The notes beneath the pieces are model-generated. The model was given only the letters and a program-made list of their open reading frames with translations, did not search any database and was not told where the DNA came from. Positions 23,253 through 34,731 of a stretch of 64,000 bases of DNA are shown here, in pieces (within the stretch, counting starts at the first letter, position 1; every line of letters starts with the position of its first letter). Source of the stretch: Pseudomonas taetrolens. GTDB taxonomy: Bacteria; Pseudomonadota; Gammaproteobacteria; Pseudomonadales; Pseudomonadaceae. Location of the stretch: assembly GCF_900475285.1 (NCBI RefSeq), contig NZ_LS483370.1, positions 1,564,001-1,628,000 of the forward strand. The letters run 5' to 3'. The position numbers and the translations under genes are program-made.

Positions 23253-23366
23253 TCAGGCTCTAGCGCAGTTGACCTCGCCGTGCAGGCGAGTCCCGTCAAT
23301 GTCTGGGTTAGGCGTCCGGTACTCCGTATACACGGTGACCGGACAGCGTCTAGATACTGTGTCCAT
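23253..23366 (-). CDS. Putative 37-aa upstream ORF in the mgtA leader
   Basis: An ATG at 23366 opens a 37-codon frame ending in TGA at 23253 (begins MDTVSRRCPVTVYTEY, then RTPNPDIDG). It sits 49 bases after the -10 of the predicted promoter. Its ribosome site (AAAGAAG) is weak. The PNPDID stretch is proline- and acid-rich, the composition reported to destabilise translating ribosomes at low Mg2+. Two hairpins lie within it. It could be a sensor ORF or a chance frame. Confidence 0.35.
   Translation of the reverse strand: MDTVSRRCPVTVYTEYRTPNPDIDGTRLHGEVNCARA
23269..23299 (-). promoter_or_regulatory. Leader hairpin with alternative pairing
   Basis: TTGAC-bulge-CTCGCC-loop-GGCGAG-GTCAA makes an 11-bp stem. 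Its 3' side includes GAGGTC (plus 23271-23276), which could instead pair with GACCTC (plus 23233-23238), the strand that masks the downstream ribosome site. Confidence 0.5.
23314..23344 (-). promoter_or_regulatory. First leader hairpin of the mgtA region
   Basis: GTCCGGT and ACCGGAC (7 bp), an internal loop, then CCGT and ACGG around a 4-base loop form a strong two-part hairpin within the 37-codon ORF. Confidence 0.5.
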
Positions 23367-23414
23367 TGGCTTCTTTTGTGAAGTTTATAGGCGGCCTGAA
23401 TGACCGGCCTGTGC

Positions 23415-23443
23415 AATCTACTCACTGGGCGGTGGTCCGTCAA
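23415..23443 (-). promoter_or_regulatory. Candidate promoter of the small gene-mgtA unit
   Basis: On the minus strand TTGACG (23438-23443) and TAGATT (23415-23420) are 17 bases apart (5/6 and 4/6 matches). No clear PhoP box (two GTTTA-type repeats 11 bases apart) was found upstream. Confidence 0.45.
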
Positions 23444-23577
23444 CTTTAAAGCCCGGAAAGTGTGTCCGGTACAGCATCGGTTCAGGTAGTTTGAAGGGTG
23501 TGGAAGTTTGAGTTAGATCTATAACTAATAAGACAAAATAGTGACAGCGGCTCAAGATTTATATATTAAGCCATCCT

Positions 23578-23664
23578 TGTGGGGGCGAGCCTGCTCGCGA
23601 AGGCAGCGCAGTGGTTTTTCCAAAAGATCGCCTCGCTTGCTTCGCGAGCGGGCTCGCTACCACG
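23578..23664. repeat. REP inverted pair of the GCGAGC type
   Basis: Arms GGGGGCGAGCCTGCTCGCGA (23581-23600) and its near-inverse GCTTCGCGAGCGGGCTCGCT region (23638-23658) face each other. This is the typical Pseudomonas REP with the GCGAGC/GCTCGC core. A single copy recurs at 59567-59592. Confidence 0.8.
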
Positions 23665-23685
23665 GGTACACAAATCGCAGACAAA

Positions 23686-23711
23686 CAAAAACGCCCGGCA
23701 GAGCCGGGCGT
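23686..23711 (-). terminator. Rho-independent terminator of infA
   Basis: ACGCCCGGC-AGA-GCCGGGCGT forms a 9-bp stem. On the minus strand TTTTTG follows, 16 bases past the infA stop. Confidence 0.85.
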
Positions 23712-23726
23712 TTTGTATTGACTTGC

Positions 23727-23945
23727 TTAGCGAGCGCGGTAAGTAATACGCCCTTTGCTCAAGTCATAGGGCGTCAGCTCGACGCGCACTTTGTCACCGG
23801 TAAGAATACGAATGTAGTTCTTGCGCATCTTGCCGGAAATATGCGCGGTTACGACGTGCCCATTTTCCAACTCCACGCGAAACATGGTGTTGGGCAGGGT
23901 GTCGACGACAGTGCCTTCCATTTCGAAGCTGTCTTCTTTCGACAT
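23727..23945 (-). CDS. infA: Translation initiation factor IF-1
   Basis: A 72-aa OB-fold protein that binds the 30S A site during initiation. The sequence [30 protein letters not shown] and the [17 protein letters not shown] segment are near-universal. The start is ATG 23945. The upstream in-frame extension to 24011 is rejected because the length is fixed in the family. It follows the transferases bpt and aat in the same direction, as in P. aeruginosa. Confidence 0.98.
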
Positions 23946-24043
23946 GCAGTAAAGCCCTCGGTGTCCAATGAATGGCCCGGTGCAACTGCGCCAGGCAAAA
24001 GCGGCGTGCATTGTGCCCGAAAAATGGGGTTTAAGCCAAGGGT

Positions 24044-24751
24044 TCAGTTAAGAGTGCTCCATCTCTGATTGATGAGCAGCTCAATGGGCCGATATTCGGT
24101 CTTGTAATTCATCTTTTTGCAGTTTTTGATCCAGTACCCCAGATAGAGCGCGTCCAGCCCCAGTCGCCGGGTTTCGGCGATTTGCCAGAGAATCCCGTAG
24201 CGACCCAGACTGCGGCGTTCTTCGGTGGGTTCGTAAAAGGTGTAGACCGCCGATAAACCGTTGGGTAGCACATCGGTGACAGCGACGGCGAGCAAGCGTG
24301 GGCCAAGGCGGAACTCGTAAAAGGTCGAGAACGGCAGGTCGCGTACCAGGAAGGTCGAAAATTGATCGCGGCTCGGTGGAAACATGTCGCCATCGGCATG
24401 CCGCTGCTCGATATAGCGTTTGTAAAGGTCAAAATGCTCTTCGCTGAAGCCGGGTTTTTTGGCTTGTACCTGTAAGTCGGCATTGCGCTTGAAAATACGT
24501 TTTTGCTGACGATTGGGGGTAAATAGCGCCACAGGAATGCGCGCAGGCGTGCAGGCGTCGCACTTCAGGCAATGCGGCCGATAAAGATGGTCGCCACTGC
24601 GCCGAAAGCCCATTTCGGACAAGTCGGCGTAGACCTGCACATCCATCGGCTGGCTGGGATCGAGGAACAGCGTGGTGGCCTGTTCGTCGGGCAGGTAGCT
24701 GCAAACGTGAGGTTGAGTGGCATAAAACTTCAAGCGCGCCAGCTCGGTCAT
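24044..24751 (-). CDS. bpt: Aspartate/glutamate leucyltransferase (Bpt; Ate family)
   Basis: Adds leucine to proteins with N-terminal Asp or Glu, creating N-degrons for ClpS-ClpAP. The 235 residues contain the N-terminal Cys cluster region (HVCSYLP, then [15 protein letters not shown], around 60-74) and the C-terminal acyltransferase fold ([16 protein letters not shown]). Often annotated as arginyltransferase (ate), but bacterial members of this group use Leu-tRNA. It sits between aat and infA, near clpS-clpA. Confidence 0.94.
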
Positions 24752-24805
24752 GATTGGCCCTCGGAAAATCTTTGAATTAAGTGTAAGCCAGCGTACAGAA
24801 CTCGC

Positions 24806-25486
24806 CTACAAAACCCATTGAGCAGTTGCAGGCTGATCCAGATGATTGCGCAGATACTCGGCGAACTGGTTGCGGGCAATAGAGCGGGCGCCCAGGCTTT
24901 GCAGGTGGTCGGTGGGCATTTGGCAGTCAATCAGGACGAATCCCCAGGCCTGGAGTTGCTTGACCAGCGTCGCAAACCCGAATTTCGAGGCGTTATCGGC
25001 GCGGCTGAACATGGATTCACCGAAAAACAGCTGGCCCATTGCCAGGCCATACAGGCCGCCCACCAGTTCGCCGTTGTCCCATACTTCAACCGAATGGGCG
25101 TGGCCCCGTGCATGAAGCTCGATGTAGGCCGCTTGCATGTCATCGGTGATCCATGTGCCATCCGCATGGGCGCGGGGCGCTGCGCACGCTCGTATGACGG
25201 TCGCGAAGTCGCGGTCAAAGCTCACGTCATAGCGCTGTTGGCGCAATAGCTTGCCCAGGCTGCGCGAAACGTGAAGTTCTTCGGGGAACAGCACGGTACG
25301 CGGGTCCGGTGACCACCAGAGGATCGGCTGGCCTTCGGAAAACCACGGGAAGCAGCCGTGGCGATAGGCCTGGATCAACCGGTCGGCCGACAGGTCGCCG
25401 CCTGCCGCCAACAGTCCATTGGGCTCGCGCATGGCCTTGTTCAAGGGCGGGAAGGTGAGGGTGTCGCGTTTTAACCAGGTCAGCAT
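24806..25486 (-). CDS. aat: Leucyl/phenylalanyl-tRNA--protein transferase
   Basis: Adds Leu or Phe to N-terminal Lys or Arg in the N-degron pathway. The 226 residues show the motifs [42 protein letters not shown] and [19 protein letters not shown]. The start ATG 25486 ([10 protein letters not shown]) is the family start. An extension to 25525 adds nothing conserved. It is followed by bpt after 54 bases, making a transferase pair that shares ClpS-ClpAP as destination. Confidence 0.96.
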   Translation of the reverse strand: MLTWLKRDTLTFPPLNKAMREPNGLLAAGGDLSADRLIQAYRHGCFPWFSEGQPILWWSPDPRTVLFPEELHVSRSLGKLLRQQRYDVSFDRDFATVIRACAAPRAHADGTWITDDMQAAYIELHARGHAHSVEVWDNGELVGGLYGLAMGQLFFGESMFSRADNASKFGFATLVKQLQAWGFVLIDCQMPTDHLQSLGARSIARNQFAEYLRNHLDQPATAQWVL

Positions 25487-25911
25487 GGCAATCAGTCTTA
25501 CTGAAGTAGGGGAGGGCGGCTGCAACTCTGTCGCACGGGTGTGGTCTCAGTCGATCTGCCAGTTAAATGCAACGTCGGTTTTGACAGTGGTATAAGTCTT
25601 TGTCACAAAAGGCAATGCATGCTCAAATTAGCGCCTCTCAGGCCTATGGACGGTAAATGTCAGCGTCCCTGGCGGCGGCATGGCATCCACGGCTTAAACC
25701 CGTACAATGGCCCGCTTGTTTGAGCTGTTCTAAACTGCACAGAATTCACTGGGTTGCATGGCGGGCTGGTCATGCAGTTGCAGGTAATCATACAAGGCCG
25801 TGTGCAAGGCTAGTCCAGTTTCATGTCTGAACTTGTCACCTGCTCGATGCGAGCAGTATTTTGCAGTCAATCAATAGTTGGGCGCGCCACAGGCGCAGGA
25901 AAAGACGCGTT
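25487..25911. other. Divergent intergenic region between aat and ftsK
   Basis: 425 bases without a convincing gene. P. aeruginosa has trxB between these neighbours; nothing of it remains here. I looked for a LexA box (CTG-N10-CAG), known at E. coli ftsK, and did not find one. A TTGACA hexamer near 25580 lacks a good -10. Confidence 0.5.
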
Positions 25912-28314
25912 TTGAAGAAATCCACAGCAGCACCCAAAGCAGTTCCTCTCTGGCGTCAGCAATTGCACTACCGGCTCAAGGAAGGTGCATTGATCGCTAT
26001 TGGGGCCTTATGTCTGTTTTTGATGATGGCCCTGCTGACCTACGGCAAGGACGATCCCGGCTGGAGTCATAACAGCCGCGTAGTGGATGTACAGAACTTC
26101 GGCGGGCCGGCAGGCTCCTACAGCGCTGACATCCTGTTCATGGTGCTGGGTTATTTCGCCTACATCTTCCCGTTGTTGCTGGCGGTCAAGGCTTACCAGA
26201 TTTTTCGTGAGCGGCATCAGCCGTGGCAGTGGAGCGGCTGGCTGTTCTCGTGGCGCCTGGTCGGGCTGCTGTTTCTGGTGCTCTCGGGCGCGGCCCTGGC
26301 TCATCTGCACTTCCACTCGGCGGCGGGCCTGCCCGCAGGTGCCGGGGGGGCCTTGGGCGAGAGCCTGGGAGATCTGGCCAAGAACGCGTTGAACGTCCAG
26401 GGCAGCACTTTGCTGCTGATTGCATTGTTCCTGTTTGGCCTGACGGTATTTACTGACCTGTCATGGTTCAAGGTGATGGACGTGACCGGCAAGATCACCC
26501 TGGACCTGTTTGAGCTGATCCAGGGGGCTGCCAATCGCTGGTGGGCGGACCGTAACGAGCGCAAGCAACTGGTGGCTCAATTGCGTGAAGCCGACAGCCG
26601 GGTCAATGAAGTGGTTGCGCCGAGCGTCTCCGACAAGCGTGAGCAAGCCAAGGCCAAGGAACGCTTGATCGAACGCGAGCAGGCGCTGACCAAACATATG
26701 TCCGAGCGCGAAAAACACGTGCCGGCTGTGATTGCGCCCGCACCTGCCAAAGCCCCCGAGCCAAGCAAGCGTGTGCAGAAAGAAAAGCAGGCCCCGTTGT
26801 TCGTCGACAGCGCGGTGGAAGGTACGCTGCCCCCAATCTCGATTCTTGACCCGGCCGAGAAGAAACAGCTCAACTATTCCCCTGAATCCCTGGCGGCCGT
26901 TGGCCACCTGCTTGAAATCAAGCTCAAGGAGTTTGGGGTCGAGGTGTCGGTCGATTCGATTCACCCGGGGCCGGTGATCACCCGTTACGAGATTCAACCT
27001 GCAGCCGGGGTCAAGGTCAGCCGTATTGCCAACTTGGCCAAAGACCTTGCCCGTTCGCTGGCCGTGACCAGTGTGCGGGTGGTTGAAGTGATTCCGGGCA
27101 AGACCACGGTGGGGATCGAGATCCCTAACGAGGACCGTCAGATCGTACGGTTCTCCGAAGTCTTGTCGACCCCGGAGTTTGATGATGCCAAGTCCCCTGT
27201 GACCCTGGCGTTGGGGCATGACATCGGTGGCAAGCCGGTGATTACCGATCTGGCGAAAATGCCGCACTTGCTGGTGGCCGGTACAACCGGTTCCGGTAAG
27301 TCGGTGGGTGTGAACGCCATGATCCTGTCGATCCTGTTCAAGTCGGGCCCGGAAGACGCCAAGCTGATCATGATCGACCCGAAAATGCTTGAGCTGTCGA
27401 TCTACGAAGGCATTCCGCACCTGCTGTGCCCGGTGGTAACGGACATGAAAGACGCCGCGAACGCCTTGCGCTGGAGCGTGGCCGAGATGGAGCGTCGCTA
27501 CAAGTTGATGGCCAAGATGGGCGTGCGTAACCTCGCCGGCTTCAACCAGAAGATCAAAGAGGCTGAAGCGGCAGGCGAGCCGTTGACCGATCCGTTGTAC
27601 AAGCGAGAAAGCATTCACGACGAAGCGCCGCTGTTGACCAAGTTGCCGACCATCGTGGTGGTGGTCGACGAATTTGCCGACATGATGATGATCGTTGGCA
27701 AGAAGGTTGAAGAGCTGATCGCCCGTATTGCCCAGAAAGCCCGTGCCGCAGGCATTCACTTGATCCTGGCCACCCAGCGTCCGTCGGTGGATGTCATCAC
27801 CGGCCTGATCAAGGCCAACATCCCGACCCGTATGGCGTTTCAGGTTTCGAGCAAGATCGACTCGCGCACCATCATCGACCAGGGTGGCGCGGAGCAACTG
27901 CTGGGGCATGGTGACATGCTCTACATGCCGCCAGGTACCAGCTTGCCGATTCGTGTTCACGGCGCGTTCGTTTCCGATGAAGAAGTTCACCGCGTCGTTG
28001 AAGCCTGGAAGTTGCGCGGCAGCCCGGATTACAACGATGACATCCTGGCTGGCGTCGAAGAACCTGGCAGCGGGTTTGACGGTGGCAGCAGCGAAGGCGG
28101 CGATGACGCTGAAACCGATGCGCTCTATGACGAGGCCGTGCAGTTCGTCCTTGAGAGCCGCCGTGCTTCAATTTCTGCCGTACAGCGCAAACTGAAAATC
28201 GGCTACAACCGTGCGGCCCGTATGATCGAGTCCATGGAAATGGCCGGGGTTGTGACCTCGATGAACACCAATGGCTCCCGCGAAGTGCTGGCGCCAGCCC
28301 CTGTACGCGATTGA
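25912..28314 (+). CDS. ftsK: DNA translocase FtsK
   Basis: Septal DNA pump that clears chromosome ends from the division site and activates XerCD at dif. The 800 residues comprise about four N-terminal membrane helices (30-160), a short linker, a RecA-like motor with Walker [11 protein letters not shown] (about 458-467) and Walker [13 protein letters not shown], and a C-terminal gamma winged helix (740-800) that reads KOPS. I chose TTG 25912 (LKKSTAAPK), matching known Pseudomonas N-termini. An upstream TTG at 25861 adds an arginine-rich stretch unlike the family. Confidence 0.95.
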   Translation: MKKSTAAPKAVPLWRQQLHYRLKEGALIAIGALCLFLMMALLTYGKDDPGWSHNSRVVDVQNFGGPAGSYSADILFMVLGYFAYIFPLLLAVKAYQIFRERHQPWQWSGWLFSWRLVGLLFLVLSGAALAHLHFHSAAGLPAGAGGALGESLGDLAKNALNVQGSTLLLIALFLFGLTVFTDLSWFKVMDVTGKITLDLFELIQGAANRWWADRNERKQLVAQLREADSRVNEVVAPSVSDKREQAKAKERLIEREQALTKHMSEREKHVPAVIAPAPAKAPEPSKRVQKEKQAPLFVDSAVEGTLPPISILDPAEKKQLNYSPESLAAVGHLLEIKLKEFGVEVSVDSIHPGPVITRYEIQPAAGVKVSRIANLAKDLARSLAVTSVRVVEVIPGKTTVGIEIPNEDRQIVRFSEVLSTPEFDDAKSPVTLALGHDIGGKPVITDLAKMPHLLVAGTTGSGKSVGVNAMILSILFKSGPEDAKLIMIDPKMLELSIYEGIPHLLCPVVTDMKDAANALRWSVAEMERRYKLMAKMGVRNLAGFNQKIKEAEAAGEPLTDPLYKRESIHDEAPLLTKLPTIVVVVDEFADMMMIVGKKVEELIARIAQKARAAGIHLILATQRPSVDVITGLIKANIPTRMAFQVSSKIDSRTIIDQGGAEQLLGHGDMLYMPPGTSLPIRVHGAFVSDEEVHRVVEAWKLRGSPDYNDDILAGVEEPGSGFDGGSSEGGDDAETDALYDEAVQFVLESRRASISAVQRKLKIGYNRAARMIESMEMAGVVTSMNTNGSREVLAPAPVRD

Positions 28315-28366
28315 CCGGCCTGCGGAAAATCCGCAAGCGGCCTTGCACTAATCAATGAGGAATTCC

Positions 28367-28990
28367 ATGCGTTTTGCCAGCCTGCTTTTGCTACCGGTAT
28401 TGGCTTTTTCTTCGCTTTCGGCCCACGCTGACGCTGACAGTGTGAAGCGTCTTGGCCAATTGCTCGGGCAGTCGGACACCATCACTGCGCGTTTCTCCCA
28501 GCTGACGCTGGATGGCAGCGGCACCCAGCTGCAGGAAACCGCCGGTGAGATGGCGGTCAAGCGTCCGGGCCTGTTCTACTGGCACACCGATGCTCCGCAA
28601 GAGCAGACGATGATATCCGACGGGCAGAAAGTGACGCTCTGGGACCCGGACCTGGAACAGGCCACTATCAAGAAGCTGGATCAGCGTCTGACCCAGACCC
28701 CGGCCCTGCTGCTGTCCGGTGATGTGTCGAAGATCAGTGAAAGTTTTGACATCACCTCAAAACAGGCCGGTGACGTGATGGACTTCACCCTCAAGCCGAA
28801 AACCAAGGACACCTTGTTCGACTCCCTGCGTCTGTCGTTTCGCGGCGGCAAGATCAACGACATGCAACTGATCGACAGCGTAGGACAGCGCACCAACATT
28901 CTGTTCAACGGGGTTGAGGTCAACAAGCCGATCCCAGCCTCAAAATTCAAGTTCGAGATCCCGAAAGGGGCTGACGTCATCCAGGAGTAA
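28367..28990 (+). CDS. lolA: Outer-membrane lipoprotein carrier protein LolA
   Basis: Periplasmic chaperone that carries lipoproteins from LolCDE to LolB. The 207 residues begin with a signal peptide ([21 protein letters not shown], cut after about 21). The family core follows: [27 protein letters not shown] and [24 protein letters not shown] precedes the ATG at 28367. The gene is 52 bases after ftsK, 30 before rarA, in one run of same-strand genes. Confidence 0.96.
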   Translation: MRFASLLLLPVLAFSSLSAHADADSVKRLGQLLGQSDTITARFSQLTLDGSGTQLQETAGEMAVKRPGLFYWHTDAPQEQTMISDGQKVTLWDPDLEQATIKKLDQRLTQTPALLLSGDVSKISESFDITSKQAGDVMDFTLKPKTKDTLFDSLRLSFRGGKINDMQLIDSVGQRTNILFNGVEVNKPIPASKFKFEIPKGADVIQE

Positions 28991-29020
28991 TCCTGGAACA
29001 AGAGGTTTGAAACGCTGCCC

Positions 29021-30342
29021 ATGGATTTGTTTCGAAGTGCCCCGATCGCTCAACCGCTGGCTGCCCGTCTGCGCGCAGCCAACCTGGATGAGTATGTCGG
29101 TCAGGAACACCTGCTCGCTCGCGGTAAGCCCTTGCGCGAAGCGCTGGAGCAGGGTGCGCTGCATTCGATGATCTTCTGGGGCCCGCCGGGGGTGGGTAAA
29201 ACCACCCTGGCGCGGTTGCTGGCTGAAGTCTCGGATGCGCACTTTGAGACGGTTTCGGCGGTATTGGCCGGGGTCAAGGAGATCCGCCAGGCCGTTGAGA
29301 TCGCCAAGCAGCAGGCCGCGCAGTATGGCCGGCGCACCATCTTGTTCGTCGACGAAGTGCATCGCTTCAACAAGTCGCAGCAGGATGCGTTTTTGCCCTA
29401 CGTCGAAGACGGTACCTTGATCTTCATCGGGGCGACTACTGAAAACCCCTCCTTTGAACTCAATAACGCGTTGTTGTCCAGGGCGCGGGTGTATGTGCTC
29501 AAAAGCCTCGATGAAGCGGCTCTGCACAAGCTGGTGCAGCGTGCGTTGACCGAAGAACGTGGTCTGGGCAAGCGTGATCTGACCCTTAGCGATGAAGGCT
29601 TCCAGACGCTGCTGCGGGCGGCGGATGGTGACGGCCGGCGCTTGCTCAACCTGCTGGAGAACGCCTCGGACCTGGCTGAAGACCACAGCGAAATTGGCAC
29701 CGAACTGTTGCAAAGCTTGCTGGGCGACACCCAGCGTCGTTTCGACAAGGGCGGCGAAGCGTTCTACGACCAGATCTCGGCCCTGCACAAGTCGGTGCGC
29801 GGTTCCAACCCGGATGGTGCCCTGTACTGGTTTGCCCGCATGATCGATGGCGGCTGCGACCCGTTGTATATCGCCCGGCGAGTGGTACGCATGGCCAGTG
29901 AAGACATCGGCAACGCCGACCCCAGGGCCTTGAGCCTGTGCCTCTCGGCCTGGGACGTGCAAGAGCGGCTCGGCAGTCCGGAAGGTGAGCTGGCAGTGGC
30001 GCAGGCCATTACCTACCTGGCCTGCGCGCCAAAAAGCAACGCCGTATACATGGGCTTCAAGGCTGCACTGCGCAGCGCGGCCGAATATGGCTCGCTCGAA
30101 GTGCCGCTGCACTTGCGCAATGCGCCGACCAAGCTGATGAAGCAGCTCGGCTACGGTGACGAATACCGCTACGCCCATGACGAGCCCGAGGCTTATGCTG
30201 CGGGCGAAGACTATTTTCCGGACGAGCTGGAGCCCTTGGCGCTCTACCAACCGGTGCCTCGCGGGCTGGAACTCAAAATCGGCGAGAAGCTCAAGCACCT
30301 TGCCGCTCTGGACCGTGCCAGCCCGATACAGCGGAGAAAACC

Positions 30343-30346
<4 letters not shown>
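29021..30346 (+). CDS. rarA: Replication-associated recombination protein A (RarA/MgsA)
   Basis: A 441-aa AAA+ clamp-loader-like ATPase that acts at stalled replication forks. It has Walker [10 protein letters not shown] (about 54-62), Walker [10 protein letters not shown] (about 108-116), the sensor [11 protein letters not shown] and the C-terminal tetramerisation domain ([22 protein letters not shown]). It begins 30 bases after lolA, and its TGA overlaps the TTG start of crcB. Confidence 0.96.
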
Positions 30347-32014
<1,668 letters not shown>

Positions 32015-33409
32015 ATGGAGTTTCTGCCGCTGTTTCATAACCTGCGTGGCCGCCGTGTGCTGGTGGTTGGCGGCGGGGAGATTGCCTTGCGCAAATCCCG
32101 GCTGCTGGCCGATGCCGGCGCGGTGCTGCGGGTTGTCGCACCCGAAATAGAACCTCAGTTGTGCGAGTTGGTAAACAGCAGTGGCGGCGAGCAAGTGTTG
32201 CGCGGCTATGTTGAAGCGGATCTGGACGGCTGCGTCCTGATCATCGCAGCGACCGACGATGAGCCGCTCAATGCCCAGGTGTCCGCGGATGCCAATCGCC
32301 GGTGCGTACCGGTCAATGTGGTGGATGCTCCGGCCTTGTGCAGTGTGATTTTTCCGGCGATTGTTGACCGTTCGCCCTTGGTGATTGCCGTCTCCAGCGG
32401 CGGCGATGCACCGGTACTGGCGCGGTTGATTCGCGCGAAGCTTGAAACCTGGATACCTTCGACTTACGGGCAGCTTGCCGGTCTTGCGGCGCGTTTCCGG
32501 ACTCAGGTCAAAGGCCTGTTTCCGGACGTACAGCAGCGCCGCGGCTTCTGGGAAGACGTGTTTCAGGGGCCGATTGCCGACCGTCAACTGGCCGGGCAGG
32601 GGGCTGAAGCCGAGCGCATGTTGCTGGCGAAAATCAAGGGTGAACCGGTCAAGACCACCGGTGAGGTTTATCTGGTGGGGGCAGGGCCGGGTGATCCCGA
32701 TCTGCTGACCTTCCGCGCCTTGCGTCTGATGCAACAAGCGGATGTGGTGTTGTACGACCGCTTGGTGGCACCGGCGATTCTTGAGCTGTGCCGTCGTGAT
32801 GCCGAGCGGGTGTATGTCGGCAAGCGTCGCGCTGACCACGCCGTGCCGCAAGATCAGATCAACCAGCAATTGGTGGACCTGGCTCGGCAAGGCAAGCGGG
32901 TGGTGCGGCTCAAGGGCGGCGACCCGTTCATCTTCGGCCGAGGTGGCGAAGAAATTGAAGAGCTGGCAGCCCATGGCATTGCCTTTCAGGTGGTGCCGGG
33001 GATTACGGCTGCCAGTGGTTGCTCGGCGTATGCCGGGATTCCACTGACCCATCGTGATTACGCGCAATCCGTGCGTTTTGTCACGGGGCATTTGAAGGAC
33101 GGCACCAGCAATCTACCCTGGAGCGATCTGGTCGCGCCGGCACAGACACTGGTGTTCTACATGGGCCTGGTGGGCTTGCCGGTCATCTGCGAACAACTGA
33201 TTAAACATGGTCGTTCGGCGGATACCCCGGCAGCCTTGATTCAGCAAGGCACCACCGCGAACCAGCGGGTGTTCACCGGTACGCTGAAGGATTTGCCATC
33301 ATTGGTGGCAGAGCACGAAGTTCATGCGCCAACCCTGGTGATTGTGGGTGAAGTGGTGCTGTTGCGTGAAAAGCTTGCCTGGTTCGAAGGCGCGCAGTCT
33401 CAGGTCTGA
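32015..33409 (+). CDS. cysG: Siroheme synthase (trifunctional)
   Basis: Converts uroporphyrinogen III to siroheme, the cofactor of sulfite and nitrite reductases. The 464 residues carry an N-terminal dehydrogenase/ferrochelatase domain with the NAD motif [15 protein letters not shown] (about 20-34) and a C-terminal SAM methyltransferase domain starting near 215 ([15 protein letters not shown]) with [16 protein letters not shown]. The ATG immediately follows the serS stop, with no spacer, so the two are coupled. Same arrangement as in P. aeruginosa. Confidence 0.97.
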   Translation: MEFLPLFHNLRGRRVLVVGGGEIALRKSRLLADAGAVLRVVAPEIEPQLCELVNSSGGEQVLRGYVEADLDGCVLIIAATDDEPLNAQVSADANRRCVPVNVVDAPALCSVIFPAIVDRSPLVIAVSSGGDAPVLARLIRAKLETWIPSTYGQLAGLAARFRTQVKGLFPDVQQRRGFWEDVFQGPIADRQLAGQGAEAERMLLAKIKGEPVKTTGEVYLVGAGPGDPDLLTFRALRLMQQADVVLYDRLVAPAILELCRRDAERVYVGKRRADHAVPQDQINQQLVDLARQGKRVVRLKGGDPFIFGRGGEEIEELAAHGIAFQVVPGITAASGCSAYAGIPLTHRDYAQSVRFVTGHLKDGTSNLPWSDLVAPAQTLVFYMGLVGLPVICEQLIKHGRSADTPAALIQQGTTANQRVFTGTLKDLPSLVAEHEVHAPTLVIVGEVVLLREKLAWFEGAQSQV

Positions 33410-33426
33410 GGCCTCCGGCCTTTCCC

Positions 33427-33461
33427 GCAGGAGCAATCGGTTTTCCGCCGGTTGCTCCTGC
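33427..33461. terminator. Stem-loop between cysG and the M42 peptidase gene
   Basis: GCAGGAGCAATCGG and CCGGTTGCTCCTGC pair over 14 bp with one G-U wobble and a 7-base loop. There is no T-run on either side. It may terminate both converging transcripts, or be a REP-like element. Confidence 0.55.
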
Positions 33462-33470
33462 AGGCCATGA

Positions 33471-34658
33471 CTAACTCCGGTTATCCCCTACCAGACTGTC
33501 GACCGACGGCACCCGTGTGTCGCTTTCCATTTGTGCATCATGCTCAAGCTGATGGCTGAAGCGGTCCAGTGACCCCTGTGCCGGTTGTGCATCGCTGGCA
33601 AACACCGGCGGGCTGAGCATATAGGCACCCAGCAAGCGACTCAGCGCTGCGAGGCTATCAATGTGGGTGCGCTCATAGCCGTGGGTGGCATCACAGCCGA
33701 AGGCCAGCAACGCGGTACGAATATCGTGCCCTGCGGTCACCGCTGAATGGGCATCGCTGAAGTAGTAGCGGAACATGTCCCGGCGCACCGGCAGTTCGTT
33801 TTCGCTGGCCAGGCGCAACAAGTGCCGTGACAAGTGGTAGTCGTAAGGCCCGCCTGAATCCTGCATGGCCACACTGACCGCATGTTCACTGGAGTGCTGC
33901 CCCGGCGCTACCGGCGCAATATCAATACCGACAAACTCACTCACATCCCACGGCAAGGCTGCGGCCGCACCGCTTCCGGTTTCTTCGGTAATGGTGAAGA
34001 GCGGGTGGCAGTCGATCAAGGGTTGCTGACCGCTCTCGACAATCGCCTTCAAGGCGGCGAGCAGGGCCGCGACACCGGCTTTGTCATCCAGATGCCGAGC
34101 GCTGATATGACCGCTTTCAGTGAATTCCGGCAGAGGGTCAAAGGCGACGAAATCGCCGACGTTGATCCCCAGAGAGTCGCAGTCGGCACGGGTGACGCAG
34201 TACGCGTCCAGACGCAGCTCGATGTGATCCCAACTGATCGGCAGCTCATCGACGCCGGTATTGAACGCATGACCCGAGGCCATTAACGGCAATACGCTGC
34301 CGCGAATCACGCCGTTGTCGGTAAACAGGCTGACGCGGCTGCCTTCGGCAAAGCGACTGGACCAGCAGCCCACGGGGGCCAGGACCAGCCGGCCGTTGTC
34401 CTTGATTGCCCGCACGCTGGCGCCGATGGTGTCGAGGTGAGCGGAGACGGCGCGGTCCGGGCTGTTTTTCTGGCCCTTGAGCGTGGCGCGCAACGTGCCA
34501 CGCCGGGTCAGTTCAAACGGAATCCCCAGCTCTTCGAGGCGTTCGGCGACATAGCGCACGATGGTGTCGGTAAAGCCGGTAGGGCTTGGAATGGCGAGCA
34601 TTTCCAGCAATACCCGTTGCAGGTACTCGAGGTCGGGTTCAGGGATTGTGGGATTCAT
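33471..34658 (-). CDS. M42 family peptidase of the NAGGN osmoprotectant locus
   Basis: A 395-aa metallo-aminopeptidase-like protein. Likely metal ligands are in SAHLDTIGAS, DDKAGVAALLAAL, ITEETGSGAA and the final GCDATHGYERTHID. It lies 73 bases after the NAGGN synthetase gene and regularly accompanies the NAGGN genes in pseudomonads. Its job is not settled; breakdown or recycling of the dipeptide when osmotic stress ends would fit. Confidence 0.88.
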   Translation of the reverse strand: MNPTIPEPDLEYLQRVLLEMLAIPSPTGFTDTIVRYVAERLEELGIPFELTRRGTLRATLKGQKNSPDRAVSAHLDTIGASVRAIKDNGRLVLAPVGCWSSRFAEGSRVSLFTDNGVIRGSVLPLMASGHAFNTGVDELPISWDHIELRLDAYCVTRADCDSLGINVGDFVAFDPLPEFTESGHISARHLDDKAGVAALLAALKAIVESGQQPLIDCHPLFTITEETGSGAAAALPWDVSEFVGIDIAPVAPGQHSSEHAVSVAMQDSGGPYDYHLSRHLLRLASENELPVRRDMFRYYFSDAHSAVTAGHDIRTALLAFGCDATHGYERTHIDSLAALSRLLGAYMLSPPVFASDAQPAQGSLDRFSHQLEHDAQMESDTRVPSVDSLVGDNRS

Positions 34659-34731
34659 GAAAGCTCCAGAGGCGAGGCCCGCTGCGTCTTGTGAACGCAG
34701 CGCGGCTCGGGATGACGTTCAGCGACGCGGG

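Noticed and set aside
23444..23520. PhoP box for mgtA
   Set aside because: Two TCAAACT copies occur, but 17 bases apart instead of the 11 expected for PhoP half-sites.
23541..24068. 175-codon plus-strand ORF across the REP pair and infA
   Set aside because: Runs through repeats and antisense to infA, which is certain.
25700..25860. LexA (SOS) box upstream of ftsK
   Set aside because: The best CTG...CAG pair has a 12-base spacer, not 10, and lacks the AT-rich core.
26461..27990. 509-codon minus-strand ORF opposite ftsK
   Set aside because: His/Gln-rich antisense translation of the FtsK motor region, not a real protein.
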